Shown: positions 42,080 to 53,611, counted from the stretch's first letter. The stretch is DNA of 64,000 bases from Haemaphysalis longicornis (GCA_013339765.2 CM023448.1:194286409-194350408); one strand, 5' to 3'. The notes: a model not told the origin generated them from the letters alone. Made by a program: numbers and translations.

Positions 42080-43332
42080 AAAGGGGCTCTAAACAGACGA
42101 AGACGAAGTAGGAACACACACCATTTACAGACGCCAACTTCCAATTGTTTATTCATGAAAACCACGCTTACTTATTCACAGGCCAAAAAGTACAGATTCA
42201 AGATTACTGCCAGGAATTAACAATTGCCTACGTCTCGCAGATAAAATATTAACAGGATTTGACATGTCGGCACACACACGCACTACTGATACTACAGACA
42301 CAAAAACCACGACTAACGCACATTCTAGACTGGGTGATTATAAGCTGTCTTTAATAAAAGACAGCTCTGTATCACTAAGTGATAGTGACGGCGTGCTGAC
42401 GCAGTCATCCGCCGCTTTTTTGATGAAGTAAGCCTCGATGACCTCCCTTTTCGTCTTGTTTCCTGCTTTTTTCAAGCAGGTCGTCTGGTCCAGGAATGGC
42501 GTGCAACCGCATCGCTTACAATGATCCGCCAAGTGCCCACCGCTGTTGCTGCTAACAGCCAGCCGGTGCTCTCTGCCCCGGTCGTTGCAGCAGCGGCCCG
42601 TTTGGCCAATGTACACCTTTCCGCAGTTCAACGGGATACTGTACACAACATTGCTAGCACAATCTGTGTAGCGGGTGGCGTGCTTCTTGGTGCATGTTGC
42701 TGTTGGCTTACTCGCCATTAAAGGGCAAATCTTAGCCAGCTTGCAAGGGGCCGAGAATACAATGCGCACATTGTATCTGGCCGCGACCTTCTTTATATTG
42801 TGCGATAGTGTATGCACGTATGGTATAACGTGCACTTTCAAGTTTTCTTTTTGCTTGTGCATCTTTCTACCATGTTTTAGCCTCTGCAAAAGGTTTTCGC
42901 ACACACTTTTAATGACTTTCAATAATTAGCTCAGCCACCTACAAGTTGCTCGATTCTCTCCCATTGTCATTTTAATGGCGCGTATGCCAGCAGCAACATG
43001 CATCAAAAAAGCGGGGGATGACTGCGTCAGCACGCCGTCACTATCACTTAGTGATACAGAGCTGTCTTTTATTAAAGACAGCTTATAATCACCTAGTCTT
43101 GAATGTGCGTTAGTCGTCATGGTTTTTGTGTCTGTAGTATGCCGACATGTCAAATCCTGTTGATATTTTATCTGTGAGACGTCGGGTATTGTTAATTCCT
43201 GGCAGTAATCTTGAATCTGTACTTTTTGGCCTGTGAATAAGTAAGCGTGGTTTTCATGAATAAACAGTTGGAAGTTGGCGCCTGTACGTGGTGTGTGTTT
43301 CTACTTCGTCTTCGTCTGTTTAGCGCCCCTTT
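42080..43332 (-). mobile_element. PLE with ~330-bp inverted termini
   Basis: Bounded by AAAGGGGC at 42080 and GCCCCTTT ending at 43332. The left ~340 bp (to about 42420) is the 3' end of a minus-strand PLE. The right ~330 bp (43004-43332) is an inverted copy of that same 3' end, including the coding end (ACAGAGCTGTCTTT), the GACATGTCAAATCCTGTT block and ACTTCGTCTTCGTCTGTTTA. Between them is the GIY-YIG region. The two arms differ by several substitutions and an indel. The element is inserted in the RNase H domain of an I-clade LINE. Confidence 0.85.
42338..42922 (-). pseudogene. PLE linker and GIY-YIG endonuclease domain
   Basis: An open minus-strand frame of 194 codons. Residues about 28-75 are the linker (VIPYVHTLSHNIKKVAARYN, then VRIVFSAPCKLAKICPLM). 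Residues about 80-195 are the GIY-YIG nuclease: CASNVVYSIPLNCGKVYIGQ gives the paired VYSIP and KVYIGQTG of the motif. It is followed by a conserved Arg/His (RGREHRLA) and a HxxxC-type cluster HLADHCKRCGC. A Glu appears in KREVIEAY. In active PLEs this domain nicks the target DNA. The RT that should precede it is missing, so this copy is a 5'-truncated fragment even though its frame is open. Confidence 0.85.
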
Positions 43333-44093
43333 CTATTTTTTCCAATAAGCATGAACCAAGTAGCTCAACAAGTTTTGTTAAGCATCAAGTAGCCGTAGTC
43401 ACCACCAAGACCACCCTCGTAGCATCTGCAACAATCGAGACATCGTCAACATCGATTGCCGAAGAGTTCGTCATCGCATTAGCCCTCATTCATACGAAGA
43501 ACCCCGTAATAATCACAGATTCTAAAGCAGCCTGCAGAAGCTTTCTAGCCGGAAGGGTGGCTCGCTCAACTTTGAAACTACTGTCTCAGCATCAACCCTG
43601 CCGGAAAGTCACTCTCATTTGAACTCCTGGCCATTCATCGCTGACGGGCAATAAATTTGCTAACCAGCAAGCCTGCGCCATGTCCCTCCAGGCTACTGAG
43701 GATACCGCACCGTCCGTCCCTGTACTGACTTTTGAAGATATCACTCAATATTACCGGTTCGAACGCAGCACTTCCCTCCTCCACATCCTAAACTCCCAAA
43801 AGAAGAAGAATTTCTACTTCGCCGACTGCAGAGCAATACCTTCCCTCACCCCGTCCGCCTCCATCGCATGTTTCCAACACAATTTCCGGACGAATGCAAG
43901 TTCTGCTTAAACCCCGGTACTCTTCCCCACACCATATTAGAGTGCAAGCACAACCCCAACCTCCTCCCTCTTCCATCCCCCCTTCCCACCCCTGAGCTGT
44001 GGGAGAACCTGGTGACCAGCAGCGATCTGGACGTCCAGACACTTTTGGCCTCCAGAGTGAAGGCTGCCGGCTCATCTCATGGCTTCCTGGAAT
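43333..44093 (+). pseudogene. I-clade LINE RNase H remainder and CCHC knuckle
   Basis: After the PLE the LINE resumes. TSIAEEFVIALALIHTK at about 43450-43500 (RNase H Glu motif) and VIITDSKAACRSF at about 43507 (second Asp motif) are clear. Then a shift gives W-TPGHSSLTGN at about 43625 (the HSxxxGN motif), and finally DECKFCLNPGTLPHTILECK at about 43880, a C-x2-C-x7-H-x4-C knuckle. It ends in KAAGSSHGFLE and a stop at 44093. Frameshifts between the blocks make it inactive. Confidence 0.8.
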
Positions 44094-44130
44094 AAAGAAC
44101 CACTCCTATTTCACAGGCTCAATAAAATGT

Positions 44131-46989
44131 TTTTTCACTCACTCAATCACCTACCGCATCTAAGAACTCAGCATATCTGTCTAGATTTAGTCTCACCGCA
44201 AATATCCGCTCACAACCCTACCAAAACATTCAAAGCACCGAAACAAACACGGCAGAGACAACGGAAAGCTCTGTAGTCCAATGCACGGGCTCATTCCACT
44301 AACGAAGGGAGCGCCGAGTGGTGGCGCCACCCATCCAGCTGCACGATTTCTATAGTGTCATTGAAAAAATGTCTTTTCAGCCATTAATTTGTGCTTATAA
44401 GTAAAGCAGACTTTAAGATCGATTTAAGCTTAATATTTGTAAGCTGGCTTTCCCACACTGTGTGTTGTACAGTGAAGCCTACTCGCCACCCCCCCTTAAC
44501 GCTTTTTCGGCTCGATGCCGTGGTTTGAACGGAAGTTTGTGGCCAACCAATAACCCATCAACGGTTCCGCTTGTCATCCTCCTTCCAAGAGGGGAATGAC
44601 ACTGTCTTTTTAAAATAAAATTTATTTCGCTCTTTTCTGTACGTTGAAATAACAATCGTACGGGTCTTATGGTAGCTATGTTTTTGTGTAAAGAATGGAG
44701 TTGCTCTTCTGAGCATATACTGTGTCCCCAGTATGACAATCGGCCAGTGCATGCGTCACGCTAATGAACTAAAATGCATTAATTATATTTTAATGACGGG
44801 TTTTTCTACTTGCTGTGGTTGGAAAAAATAAGCAGGAGTGGCCCGAATGACACCTCGTACACTTCACAACAGCGTGGGCCATGATCCAGGTCGATAGGGT
44901 GCGCACAAAAACATAACAAAATGTGTGTGTGAGTGTGTGTGTGTGTGGGGTGGGGGGGGTGGGGGTTGTTGAAGCAATAAAGCGACTTGCAACGAGGGTT
45001 TTTGAAAACCGGACATTCGAGCAGCTGGATACGGCCCCGCCATTTCGAACCCATTACCTGTCCAAACCTGATCTGGATGACGGCAGCTGGACGGTCGCAC
45101 TCTCATAGACAACATTATTAAGTGCGCGACGCTAGAGAAGAACCTGCGAGGGCAAAAAAAGCTTCGGAGGAAGCAATGACGAAACCGGCAACTGTCAAAA
45201 TTTTGTGATAGAAAGCATACTGCGTGATGCTGTTTTAGAAACGCGCGCTACGTAGCCAACACTCTTTGTCACCTCCTTGATGGCGTCCTATATATATGCG
45301 GTGGGCAGACTCAATACCGTGATGTAAGAGGCCCTGACAGACTTCCTTTCCGTGTCAAAACCTCAGGTGGTTGCAGCACGCTTATATGCTGCGCCAACGG
45401 CCCGTGTCACGGCTATAAACTGGCAGACAGCCTGACGCCAGAAAATAAATAAAAAACGGGGGCAATCGTGTAGCTCCGAGCGATATGTGTGGCTTGCGGC
45501 GCATGCGCGTATTCCTCCTCACACAATGGCCCGCAAGCTTCTTTTGCGGTGGCCGACGACGCGCGCCCGACGACGCGGCGAAAGCCGAAAAACATTAAAA
45601 AAAATCTTGCATGCACATACGCAGTAGGAGTGGAAAAAAGTTCGCGCGCGGCGAGTTGTGGTGTTGTGGTCCGGTGATTTGTCTCTATCGCACACGTGCG
45701 TAGTATGGAGGAATTTCAGCACGGAGGAAGTTGGGGTCCCGCGCTTTGACTCTTGCTCTGTGTAGTTCATACTCAGTTCCGAGCGTTCACACTTTCTTGA
45801 CCACGGTCGCTTCCGCTGACATCAAATGTGTGCTTCGATGTCGGTGTAACAGTGGAAACAACTGCGAATGCGATGGGTTTATTAAGGCGACCGGGAACGC
45901 AAGCCAAGCAGCGGTGCCATGTCAAGCCGGCTGGTGTGTCCTATTGCGGGCATAGCCCGGTTAAACACGAACGGATAGGTAAGTCCCTGGATTTCTTGTT
46001 TTTTTTTTCGAGGGGGGGGGGGGGGCGCAGACTGTAAGAATTAGGGTTTGCAGACAACTAGAAGGACCACAAAATTATGCCTTTTTCGTCTTCGTAAGAA
46101 GCCCGCGCCAAAACCGTTCTGGGATACCCGGGGTCGCACGGTAAATTTGACGTGCTTTATAGAGAAGATTCGTTTCCCACTGCGGCGGCCGTTTTGGGAT
46201 CCAGGCGAAAAATAAAAACGCTTGCACATGTGAGGTAATTCCGTTGCCGTAATGAGTACCCTGGTGCCATTAAGAAATTGCAGTTTTACACGTGTTCATT
46301 GTCCAGGTCAAGGCACATAAAACCCAGTTTGAATTTTGTATTTTTCAGTATTCCGTGGTCACTGCTTGTCATTTTCGGTAGGCGTATCAAAAATATAGGT
46401 AACGTTTTTTCGTAACTAGGTTTTCGCGTTGTCGTTTCGGCTAGTGACTTTTCTGGCACGTTGAGTAGTCTGGATTCTGTGGCGATTTGTACACTTTATT
46501 ACGGTGGTTTTAAGTGGTCAAGGTTTCACATGAAGCAATATACATGAGTAACACCAGCCCCCATCTTGTTGTGTTCGCCACGGCTGTCGTCTGTCTGGAG
46601 TGTCAACTCGCGGTTTGCACAAACATGAGAGCATTGGCAGCGCAAAAGCGGCGCGGCGCCGGCGTGGAGGTCGCTCGAAGTGGTGGCTTCTAATGTTATT
46701 ACAGATGCGCTGGCTGTTTCTCGGTGCGCGCAGTTTACCTATGCTTTAGCAAAAAGATATTGCTAGCAATTTTGTTCGATCTTTAATAAAATGTTTTGCG
46801 CCATACTATTGGTGGAAATTGTTTCATAAAAAGAAACTAGGGCACATTACCCCCCGCATGTAACAGCGAACAGTTTCTTTACGACGTCCAATTGACATGT
46901 CGACGTCAAATAAAATTATGGCAGAATCGGGAAATTAATAACAGAATCGCGAATGAAACAAGGCCACTTAAAAAAATTACAGAAATTCA
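44131..46989. other. Anonymous region with two low-support exon candidates
   Basis: No gene was recognised. A GTAAGTCC donor-like site at 45978 (GGATAG/GTAAGT) follows an open plus-strand stretch (45731-45955) with a Cys-rich segment CVLRCRCNSGNNCECDG. A second frame at 45828 is also open up to the same site. A G-run lies at 46012-46024, and GTGTGTGG simple sequence at about 44920-44970. The stretch 44400-44475 matches part of 32.82-33.03 kb (AAGCTGGC(T/C)TTCCC, TGTGTGTTG(T/C)ACA), i.e. a dispersed repeat. Confidence 0.35.
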
Positions 46990-47400
46990 GAGAATTGTCT
47001 ACTAATTCCCAGCATTCTTCTGCCGCTTCTCTTGAGTGTGAGTGTTTCAGAGCCAATTTTCTTGGTTTTCTAAGTCCTGTCTGTCCAATTATCTCTACTT
47101 ACCCTATTATAACGATAACAGGTGTTATTTCCGCCAAATCTACTTTTTTTTGTAAATGAAGGGCGTTACACGGCTCACCATTTTTCGTATTTTTTATATT
47201 TTTCTTGTTTTTTTTTTGTTTCTCGAAATTCTGTTCGACCAATTATCTCCATCTACGCTGTGATAACGATTACAAGTGGAATTTTTGCTAAATCTGCATT
47301 ATTGTGGAAATGCAGGGTGTTATACGGTTCGCCATTTTCCGTCATTTTTTACATTTTTCTTAATTTTTAGTTTCTCAAAATTTCGTTTGACCAATGATAT
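46990..47400. repeat. 154-bp tandem repeat, left part
   Basis: ATAACGAT anchors at 47109 and 47263 give a period of 154. Each unit has TCTG(C/A)ATT...AAATG(C/A)AGGG(C/T)GTTA(C/T)ACGG and a CGACCAATTATCTC or GACCAATGATAT end. A partial unit precedes. The unit sequence resumes at 49350 (ATTATAACGATTAAAGGTGG, AAATGCAGGGCGTTAC) after the CR1/L2 LINE, so the LINE inserted within the array. Confidence 0.75.
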
Positions 47401-47633
47401 TACTTTACAATATTTTTTATTTATTATTTATTTATTTACAGGTAGCCTGTATGCCAAGCTTTGAGCAGGTGTGGGCGATACAACATAGAGAGAAAAAACG
47501 GGATAACATACATGCATAAAAATACACTCTATGGGTACAACACTTTGAACTAGAAAAAAAAAACAACTGTACAAGTAAAATAAGTAGAATAACAACTATG
47601 CATTAAAGAATAAATCACGCTGAACCCAACAGG

Positions 47634-47826
47634 GCACGAAGAAATGATGAGACATCAGGGCATTGCACAACATCGGCAGGTAACAGATTCCACTCATGGC
47701 ACGTACGGGGAAAAAGGAATTGTTGAAGACGTTTGTTTTACATGAAAATTCAGGGACTATCATCGGGCTACCGGATCGTGTTGGGCGGCGAATGGCTGGC
47801 TGGATGTATGCTTCCTTGTCAATATA
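47634..47826 (-). pseudogene. CR1/L2-type LINE, extreme C-terminus
   Basis: Open minus-strand stretch encoding DKEAYIQPAIRRPTRSGSPM, then NVFNNSFFPRTCHEWNLLPA and ending SSFLRALLGSA stop. The SFFPRT--WN-LP motif is the usual end of CR1/L2/Jockey-type ORF2. It is the continuation of the piece at 48305-48216 (SLLRRAGLESLAVRRHHDR, LKFFYLLYND), from which it is separated by the inserted LINE 3'UTR. Confidence 0.75.
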
Positions 47827-47827
47827 T

Positions 47828-48215
47828 GTATGTATGTATTTATGTATTTATTGCACAAAAACAAGAAAGAAAGGTCCACCAACAGGCGTAAATTGTCTCG
47901 CCTAGGGGCGGACACCGGAACGCGTGCTGGTGTAGGGGAGGTGGGATAGGGAGGAAAGAGTACATAGGAATAGGGGGATAGGGTAGAGGGCTAACATAAA
48001 TATATAAAACATGGGCAAGAATAACCTATATACAACGTTAGGTGAAAAGAAAAAAAAAACGAAACACTAGACAAATAAATAAATATCAAAATACAGGACA
48101 CGAAGGAGTAGGACACCTGCACACTTACACACACACACACACACCCACACACACACACACAGGAATTCTACCCTAACAGCTACACTCCACTGCGACCCGG
48201 GCAGTTACGTAGAGT
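47828..48215 (-). mobile_element. 5'-truncated LINE 3'UTR (same family as 22.3-23.8 kb)
   Basis: Minus-strand 3'UTR sharing GTCTCGCCTAGGGGCGGACA and GTAGGGGAGGTGGGATAGGG with the LINE at 22.5 kb. It starts at its 5' side with a piece equivalent to the last codons of that ORF (GCCCGGGTCGCAGTGGAGTG) and ends in CATACATA. A CA microsatellite at 48128-48163 is part of it, as in the sister copy. It is inserted in the CR1/L2 LINE. Confidence 0.8.
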
Positions 48216-48319
48216 TGTAGCTTGTATCGTTATACAGCAAGTAAAAAAATTTTAACCGATCATGATGACGTCGTACCGCAAGGCTTTCCAAACCGGCCCT
48301 GCGGAGAAGACTCGTAGGA

Positions 48320-48569
48320 TTGATTGATGATTGATTGATTGTAGGGTTTAACGCGCCGACGCAACGCAGGCGATGAGGCGCGCCGTAGTGGAGGGCTTTC
48401 GGATTAATTTTGACCACCTGGGGATCTTTAACGTGCGCCGAAATCTCGTACACACGGGCGTTTTTGCTTTTCGCCTCCATCAGAAAAGCGGCCGCCGCGG
48501 CCGGGAATCGAACCCGCGACCTCGTGCTCAGCAGCGCAACGCCTTAGCCACTGAGCCACCGCGGCGGGT
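48320..48569 (-). mobile_element. tRNA-headed SINE, full length, 14-bp target duplication
   Basis: Complete minus-strand copy with head, body and TTGATTGATGATTGATTG tail. An exact direct repeat GAAGACTCGTAGGA flanks it at 48306-48319 and 48570-48583. It splits the CR1/L2 coding region between KASPTS and SLLRRAG. The copy is nearly identical to the one at 21.5 kb, so both are recent. Confidence 0.92.
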
Positions 48570-48583
48570 GAAGACTCGTAGGA

Positions 48584-49352
48584 GACGCTTTCCAGCTGTA
48601 TGAGCTATGAAAAAATCGTGCGGCTTTTCTTTGTATGCTCTCAAGCTTATTGGTATTAACTAAAGTGTATGGGTCCCAGATGATTGAAGCATATTCTAAT
48701 AGTGGTCTGATATAAGTTTTAAAGCTAGTAGTTTGGTATCCTGAGAAGCTTTGGGTAACATTCTCCGTAAGTAGCCGAGTTTTCGCATTGCCTTTTTCTG
48801 AATATACGTGACGTGCTCGTTCCATTTCAGATCGGATGTGATTAAAACTCCTAAATATTTGTAACATGATACCTCAGCTAGGCTATGATCGTTTATTTGG
48901 TACGTGTGCTTTAAATGGGGCATTTTTGCGTGTAATGGTCATTGAAACGGTTTTTTTGTTATTAAGAGTCATCTGCCACCTAGTACACCATGTTTGTATT
49001 TTTGAAGTGATGCGTTTAAGACGACCTGATCGTTATGATTGTGGATTTCATTGTAAAGAATGCAGTCATCTGCGAAAAGTTTAATTTTTACCTGTATGTC
49101 ACGTACAATATCGTTAATAAAAACAAGAAAGAAGAGTGGTCCGAGAACAGAGCCCTGTGGTACGGCGGAAAACACTGACGAAGCCACAGACCGTGCGCCG
49201 TTAACGGTTGCGCTCTGTTTCCTGTATACAGGAAAGGTATGATTTAATCCATTCCACTAACGTTTCATTCTTCAAAATAGCCGTCAATTTACTCAGTAAG
49301 TTTAAGGGCGACACACGGTCAAACGCCTTCTCAAAATCTAAGAATATGATTA
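48584..49352 (-). pseudogene. CR1/L2-type reverse transcriptase fragment
   Basis: Minus-strand RT in two frames. Starts with IIIFLDFEKAFDRVSPLNLL (motif A with its Asp, about 49350-49290), then VFSAVPQGSVLGPLFFLVFI (motif B, about 49175-49115), IKLFADDCILYNEI (about 49080-49040; FADD is motif C), a frame change near 48970, and AEVSCYKYLGVLITSDLKWN (about 48870) with RPLLEYASIIWDPY (about 48710-48670), the conserved post-RT blocks of CR1/L2 elements. The fingers and endonuclease are absent. It continues beyond the SINE at 48305. Confidence 0.8.
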
Positions 49353-49430
49353 TAACGATTAAAGGTGGTACTTCCGCGAAACCTGCATTTTTCTGGAAAT
49401 GCAGGGCGTTACAAGTTACACGGCCGAGCG
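49350..49430. repeat. 154-bp tandem repeat, right remnant
   Basis: ATTATAACGATTAAAGGTGG, then TTCTGGAAATGCAGGGCGTT, equivalent to the unit at 47.1-47.4 kb. It is the right-hand side of the array split by the CR1/L2 LINE. Confidence 0.7.
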
Positions 49431-50139
49431 CTTATGCGGTCTGCGCGAGGAAACGCTAATATATTCTTTGTGTGCTCAAAAAAGAAAACGCGGTATATAG
49501 AGGGCCGTGCGACGGCTGTTTACCTGGGCGTTGGAGCGCCGTCAACGCAGCAATTCTGCAGGCGTCGTGACACAATGTTATATAGAGTGAGTGATTTAAT
49601 ATTGGTTCATTCATTACATTATCAGATGCGTAATTTACTACCGCCCCCCCTATCACAAAAACAAAGGTCAAGGCATGTAACCGCACCATCAGAAGAGCTA
49701 CGATAAGCAGAAAAAATTCAGTACACCATTTTATGCTTGGTATACTTGCCACTCGTGACGAGACAGCTCTTATTTTCAGCACGACGGTGCGCCTTACGTG
49801 CTAGTTATTTGCAAGCATTGTCATAGGGGGCACTTTCCGCCAATGTCCAAGAATAGTTTTGGTAACAAGGCGGAAGAAATGTTATCAATTCCGTTTGCAT
49901 CGATGGAATAAATCCACGCACGGCGCATCATGCTGTTGGAACGGGCACACAGCATGACAAAAGGTTTCCGCTCGTACCAATGTACTTAAATTCCTGCAAA
50001 CCGTAGTATTATGCCCCTTTGGTAGAGCGATTCAAAAACGGTGGTCTAAAGAAATCTACTCGCCGCCGAATGTGTTATTTAAGAGTCCTTCTTGACGCGC
50101 AACAGCATGCAGAATACTTATAAGCCCATGTTTGCACTC
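49431..50139. other. Anonymous region
   Basis: I see no gene or repeat that I can name here. Confidence 0.4.
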
Positions 50140-50329
50140 ACCAGCAGCCCGTGGGTCGTGGCGCAGTGGTTATGATATCCGCCTCTTGACGTGTTGTAGT
50201 AGACACAGGTTCGATTCTTCGTAGGGTTACGTGTATGTGCTTGTGTCTTGTATGATGTAACATGTGTTACAGCATTCGTCACGGAGTGCTGGCGTTGGCC
50301 TGGCAATGTGAGCGAAAAAAAAAAAAAAC
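50140..50329 (+). mobile_element. Second tRNA-derived SINE type with poly(A)
   Basis: A-box-like GTGGCGCAGTGGTTATGAT at about 50158 and B-box-like AGGTTCGATTC at about 50206, at tRNA-like spacing. About 100 bp of body follows (GTGTATGTGCTTGTGTCTTG, GGAGTGCTGGCGTTGG) and A14 at 50316-50329. It is not the same family as the ATCA-tailed SINE. Confidence 0.6.
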
Positions 50330-50869
50330 GGAGAAAATCAATTCTGGCGGAGTGGCTTTTCTTGTGAAAAACAACAAGGCCGCTTATTTGAGGTGCCGTA
50401 TGATTTGGGGGCCACTTCATAAGCGGGAATAGATTAGCATAACGGGCCGCGTAGAAAAATTACGGCCAGAGGCCCGCCGAACACACGGCCCGGGGTTTAG
50501 GTGTCCCTCTGGTTAGGCAGCCCTCAAGAAGGCCGTTTAAACGCCGGGAAGCGTGTTCGGTGGGCAGCGTGTTTGGCGGGCCGCTTGCGTTCGAGGCCGC
50601 CTGAATCGCCGCTCTATAAGCGGCTTTAAATTGTCACAGCAGCCCGCCTGCATGCGGGTCGGATAACCAGGAATTGACTAAGAGTGTAGTTTTATTTTTT
50701 CCACATAACGTTATCTGGAGCCAGAAACGTTCTTTCTGGAAACAGCTGACAGATATCAAGCAGCAATGTGCGGCTGGCTACTCCTCTTTAATCTAAATAT
50801 GTAGCTTGAAGTGTATAATTCAGCCCTTGTAAGCAATAAATGCACAAGCGTTTTAGTTGTGAATAACCT
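50330..50869. other. Anonymous gap before LINE fragment
   Basis: Nothing recognised. GGCGGGCCGCTTGCG-type GC-rich phrases occur at about 50440-50610. Confidence 0.35.
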
Positions 50870-51317
50870 GGGTGTTGCGGTCATACCTGTTTGTTGTAAG
50901 ACCCCAGTGCAGCAGGTGCAGAGAGGCCCTATTCGTAGTGCACATACTAATCACATGCAAGGCACTTTACACAACACGACACAAACACTTCAGAGAACCC
51001 TACAGACAACATATCCCCCTACATCCATCGCTGTTTCTTGGTGACGATGCCATGGTTCCCGTGAAACGTGTGTTTGAGTATTTGTCAGACGTTCAGTTTT
51101 TAAACCTCATTTCCTATCACGCATAATCAAATCTGGCCCCATACACCAGCCATCACCATTATTTTTAACTGATTTTACTATGTTCGGTTGACACGTTTTT
51201 TTACCTACCTTTTTGTGGTAACCACTTCACTTCATTAAGTAACCTTTTCTCTGGCGCTCTTTGCCCTTAGTCGGTCTTGCGCCATAAAAACCCAACCAGC
51301 ATCATCATCATCATCAT
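50870..51317 (+). pseudogene. I-superfamily LINE, C-terminus and (CAT)n tail
   Basis: An 84-codon plus-strand open piece with CSRCREALFVVHILITCKAL, a C-x2-C-x7-H-x4-C knuckle, then HIPLHPSLFLGDDAMVP and a final helix (KRVFEYLSDVQFLNLI). This is a typical end of an RNase H-bearing LINE polyprotein. The 3'UTR ends GCGCCATAAAAACCCAACC followed by ATCATCATCATCAT at 51300-51317. It is 5'-truncated just before the knuckle. Confidence 0.7.
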
Positions 51318-53611
51318 ACCTGTTTGCTATGTTTGCCGGATTAATCTCCACAGAGTGATTATTGAACAACGAATCGAACATGACATAAAAATCAACAAAA
51401 ATCGGCTTAAAAAAGATAAAAACCAGCCTCCAGATAAACAGGATAGAGAACAGAAGAACGAAGCAGCCGGAAAGTTTGATGTGTTCCACAGATTCAACGG
51501 TGCGCCATGAATTTGGAAGAAGACTGACCGCAAGAGCGCAACGGAAGCACGCATATCTTTAGCGCAGTTCGTGCCGTCTTAGTTGGGTATGCAGTGGGGC
51601 CAATGACACTTAGAAACACCTGCTGTTGTATCGTTCTTGATTGTGTCATCAGCTAGTGTGCAATAGGGTCATAAATGACGTGCTTGCCACTTCGGTGAGC
51701 GCAACACTTGATGCAGGTGTTGACCGAAGCTGTGTATTTGGCGCAAGAAATTTGTTGAGAGCATCTGACCCGTGGCTGTCTCTGGATGAGAGTGGCACGA
51801 GGATCACCCCTACAGTATTTTTTTTTACCATCTGAAACTCCGATTCTAACACTGAGTAAATAAGTGGGTCCGCTTCTTAGATTGGGAGCCAGGAAGCACC
51901 CAGCCAAATATTACTGTTCTACACGCATCAGGTAACCGAGGAAGTCGCTCTAAATTATCTTCTTTCTCGCGATCTCCAAAGTTCCAACATACGTTGTGCG
52001 GTTATGTGACGTCACACGGGCAGTATCGGCACTGTTGACCGGCTCCTGAGCAATTGCAGCAATTATAGCATTGGATATCCGCTGTAAAGAAAATCGCGAC
52101 AGGAGTAAAGCACAGAATAAAAAGCTATTTGCTGCAACGAAATAATCACGGTGTTCCTTTCTTATGCGCTGGCGATAATTACAGCTTCCTCAGTAGTTTC
52201 AGACACGAAGAAAAAAGCGGAAGTGTTTTTCAGCACCACAGCGGGGCACAATTTATTCCTGCTGCAGCTATTTCGTGTATTAAGTTTTTACAAAAAAATA
52301 TGCTGATGCATTACAGTATGTCTTATTTCAAAGCTGCATTAAAAATAATTCCACCACACCCCTTTTCGGAATATCGGTTGCGTAGAAATTCAAAGCCGTG
52401 TGCCGTAATCATAGCATTTTGTTCTTTAGCTCGGAGCTATTACTGGAGCTTCAATCAAGTGTTTGGCTGTAATATCATGGATAAGACGCCACCATATGGA
52501 GGTTAGTGCTATTGTAGATGAGGGCTGCCTTGCGTTGCACAGTGCATATTATTTTGTTCTCAGAATTTAAAGCAGAACAGAAAGGAGTGACTTAAAATGG
52601 ACATCCTCGTCCATAGGATGCGATTAGACTTAGAATAGGTGAAGGGAGGTGCAATAAATGAAACCTATTTCTTGAGGTAGATGTGAACAAATTGCAACAA
52701 AGAGCGAAGAAACGAGCAAACGAATGTTCATGCAATGAAACAAATGGGACCTGTTTCTCTGTCTTGGCAAAATAAAAGGCGATAAATGATCTTCGTCTTT
52801 CCGAAGATTGCTTCGAAGATGCGGGGTGTATACAGTCTCAATCGTGTAAAGAGTGTTACTGTCAGCGGTAGTTCGCCTCATCTCAAATTGAGTCAAAGTG
52901 AGGCTGTATGGTAGGACATCAACTAAAGATATGAGCATAATTGTGCGCATCGCTTTTACTACTGCTGTGCGTCCAAGTACAATCGGATGAGGCATTGGCG
53001 TACTATGGATTTTGTTTCTGGGGAGGGTACGGGTGGCAAGATGACGGATTATTACAAAAAATTACAGCAACAGGGAGAACATGAAAAGGACAAAAAAAGT
53101 AAAAGAAGAAAGTCAACATAGACAAGCAAAAATAAAAGAAACTTCGGGATGCCGTGCCGCACTCTACAGAAAATTCCAATTGTTTCATTCATTTTTCCAC
53201 CGGTAAATTTTCAAAATTCCAGACTGGGTCAAGAGCACATATCTAAGACGTATATGGTTGGTGCGTATAGCTTCCGAGTTCAAAATAATGATGTGTAGTC
53301 GTTACGCGATGTGAGGCAGATTTAATGGCGTTTTTAGCATGCACCTATTGTAACCCTACCTTCTCTATCTCATAGTCGAGGGCAAACCGTGCCGAGTGCG
53401 GCGGTAGTCAGTGACGACCGTGCATTTCGTTCTACCTTCCTGCGTCCAACCGAATCAGTTAACCGAGGAGCGCGTGATTGCGGCAGACCGTAGAGGCGCA
53501 AAGTGTGGTCGTATACCAATTGCTATGATTAGCATCAACGGTCATTCTGGAATATTGGGCTCACAGGCAGCTGTTTCTCCCAGTTTATTGCCAGAAAATG
53601 CCAGAAAAGAA

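Larger units (their letters stand above)
40395..44130 (+). mobile_element. I-clade LINE split by a PLE
   Basis: A 5'-truncated I-clade LINE running through 40395-42079 and, after the PLE at 42080-43332, 43333-44130. In order: RT (fingers to thumb), the start of RNase H (YTDAS at about 42020), [PLE], the rest of RNase H, a CCHC knuckle, a stop at 44093, and a 3'UTR with AATAAAATG and a TCACTCAATC-type tail at about 44140. Removing the PLE restores domain order, so the PLE is the later insertion. Confidence 0.85.
47411..49352 (-). mobile_element. CR1/L2-type LINE with two nested insertions
   Basis: Minus-strand LINE from the RT (49352) to a 3' tail AAATAAATAAATAATAAATA at about 47411-47445. 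It is interrupted first by the SINE at 48320-48569 and then by the LINE 3' piece at about 47828-48215. Reading around both restores the order RT, thumb, C-terminus (ends in LRALLGSA stop at about 47634) and 3'UTR. It lies inside a 154-bp tandem array. Confidence 0.8.

Noticed and set aside
42080..43332. Hammerhead ribozyme in the PLE termini
   Set aside because: Hammerheads are known from PLE terminal repeats, so I looked for a CTGATGA core with a matching GAAA. I found neither in this element. CTGATGAG at 63438 and near-matches at 29884 and 17866 lack the second core. A covariance-model search would settle it.
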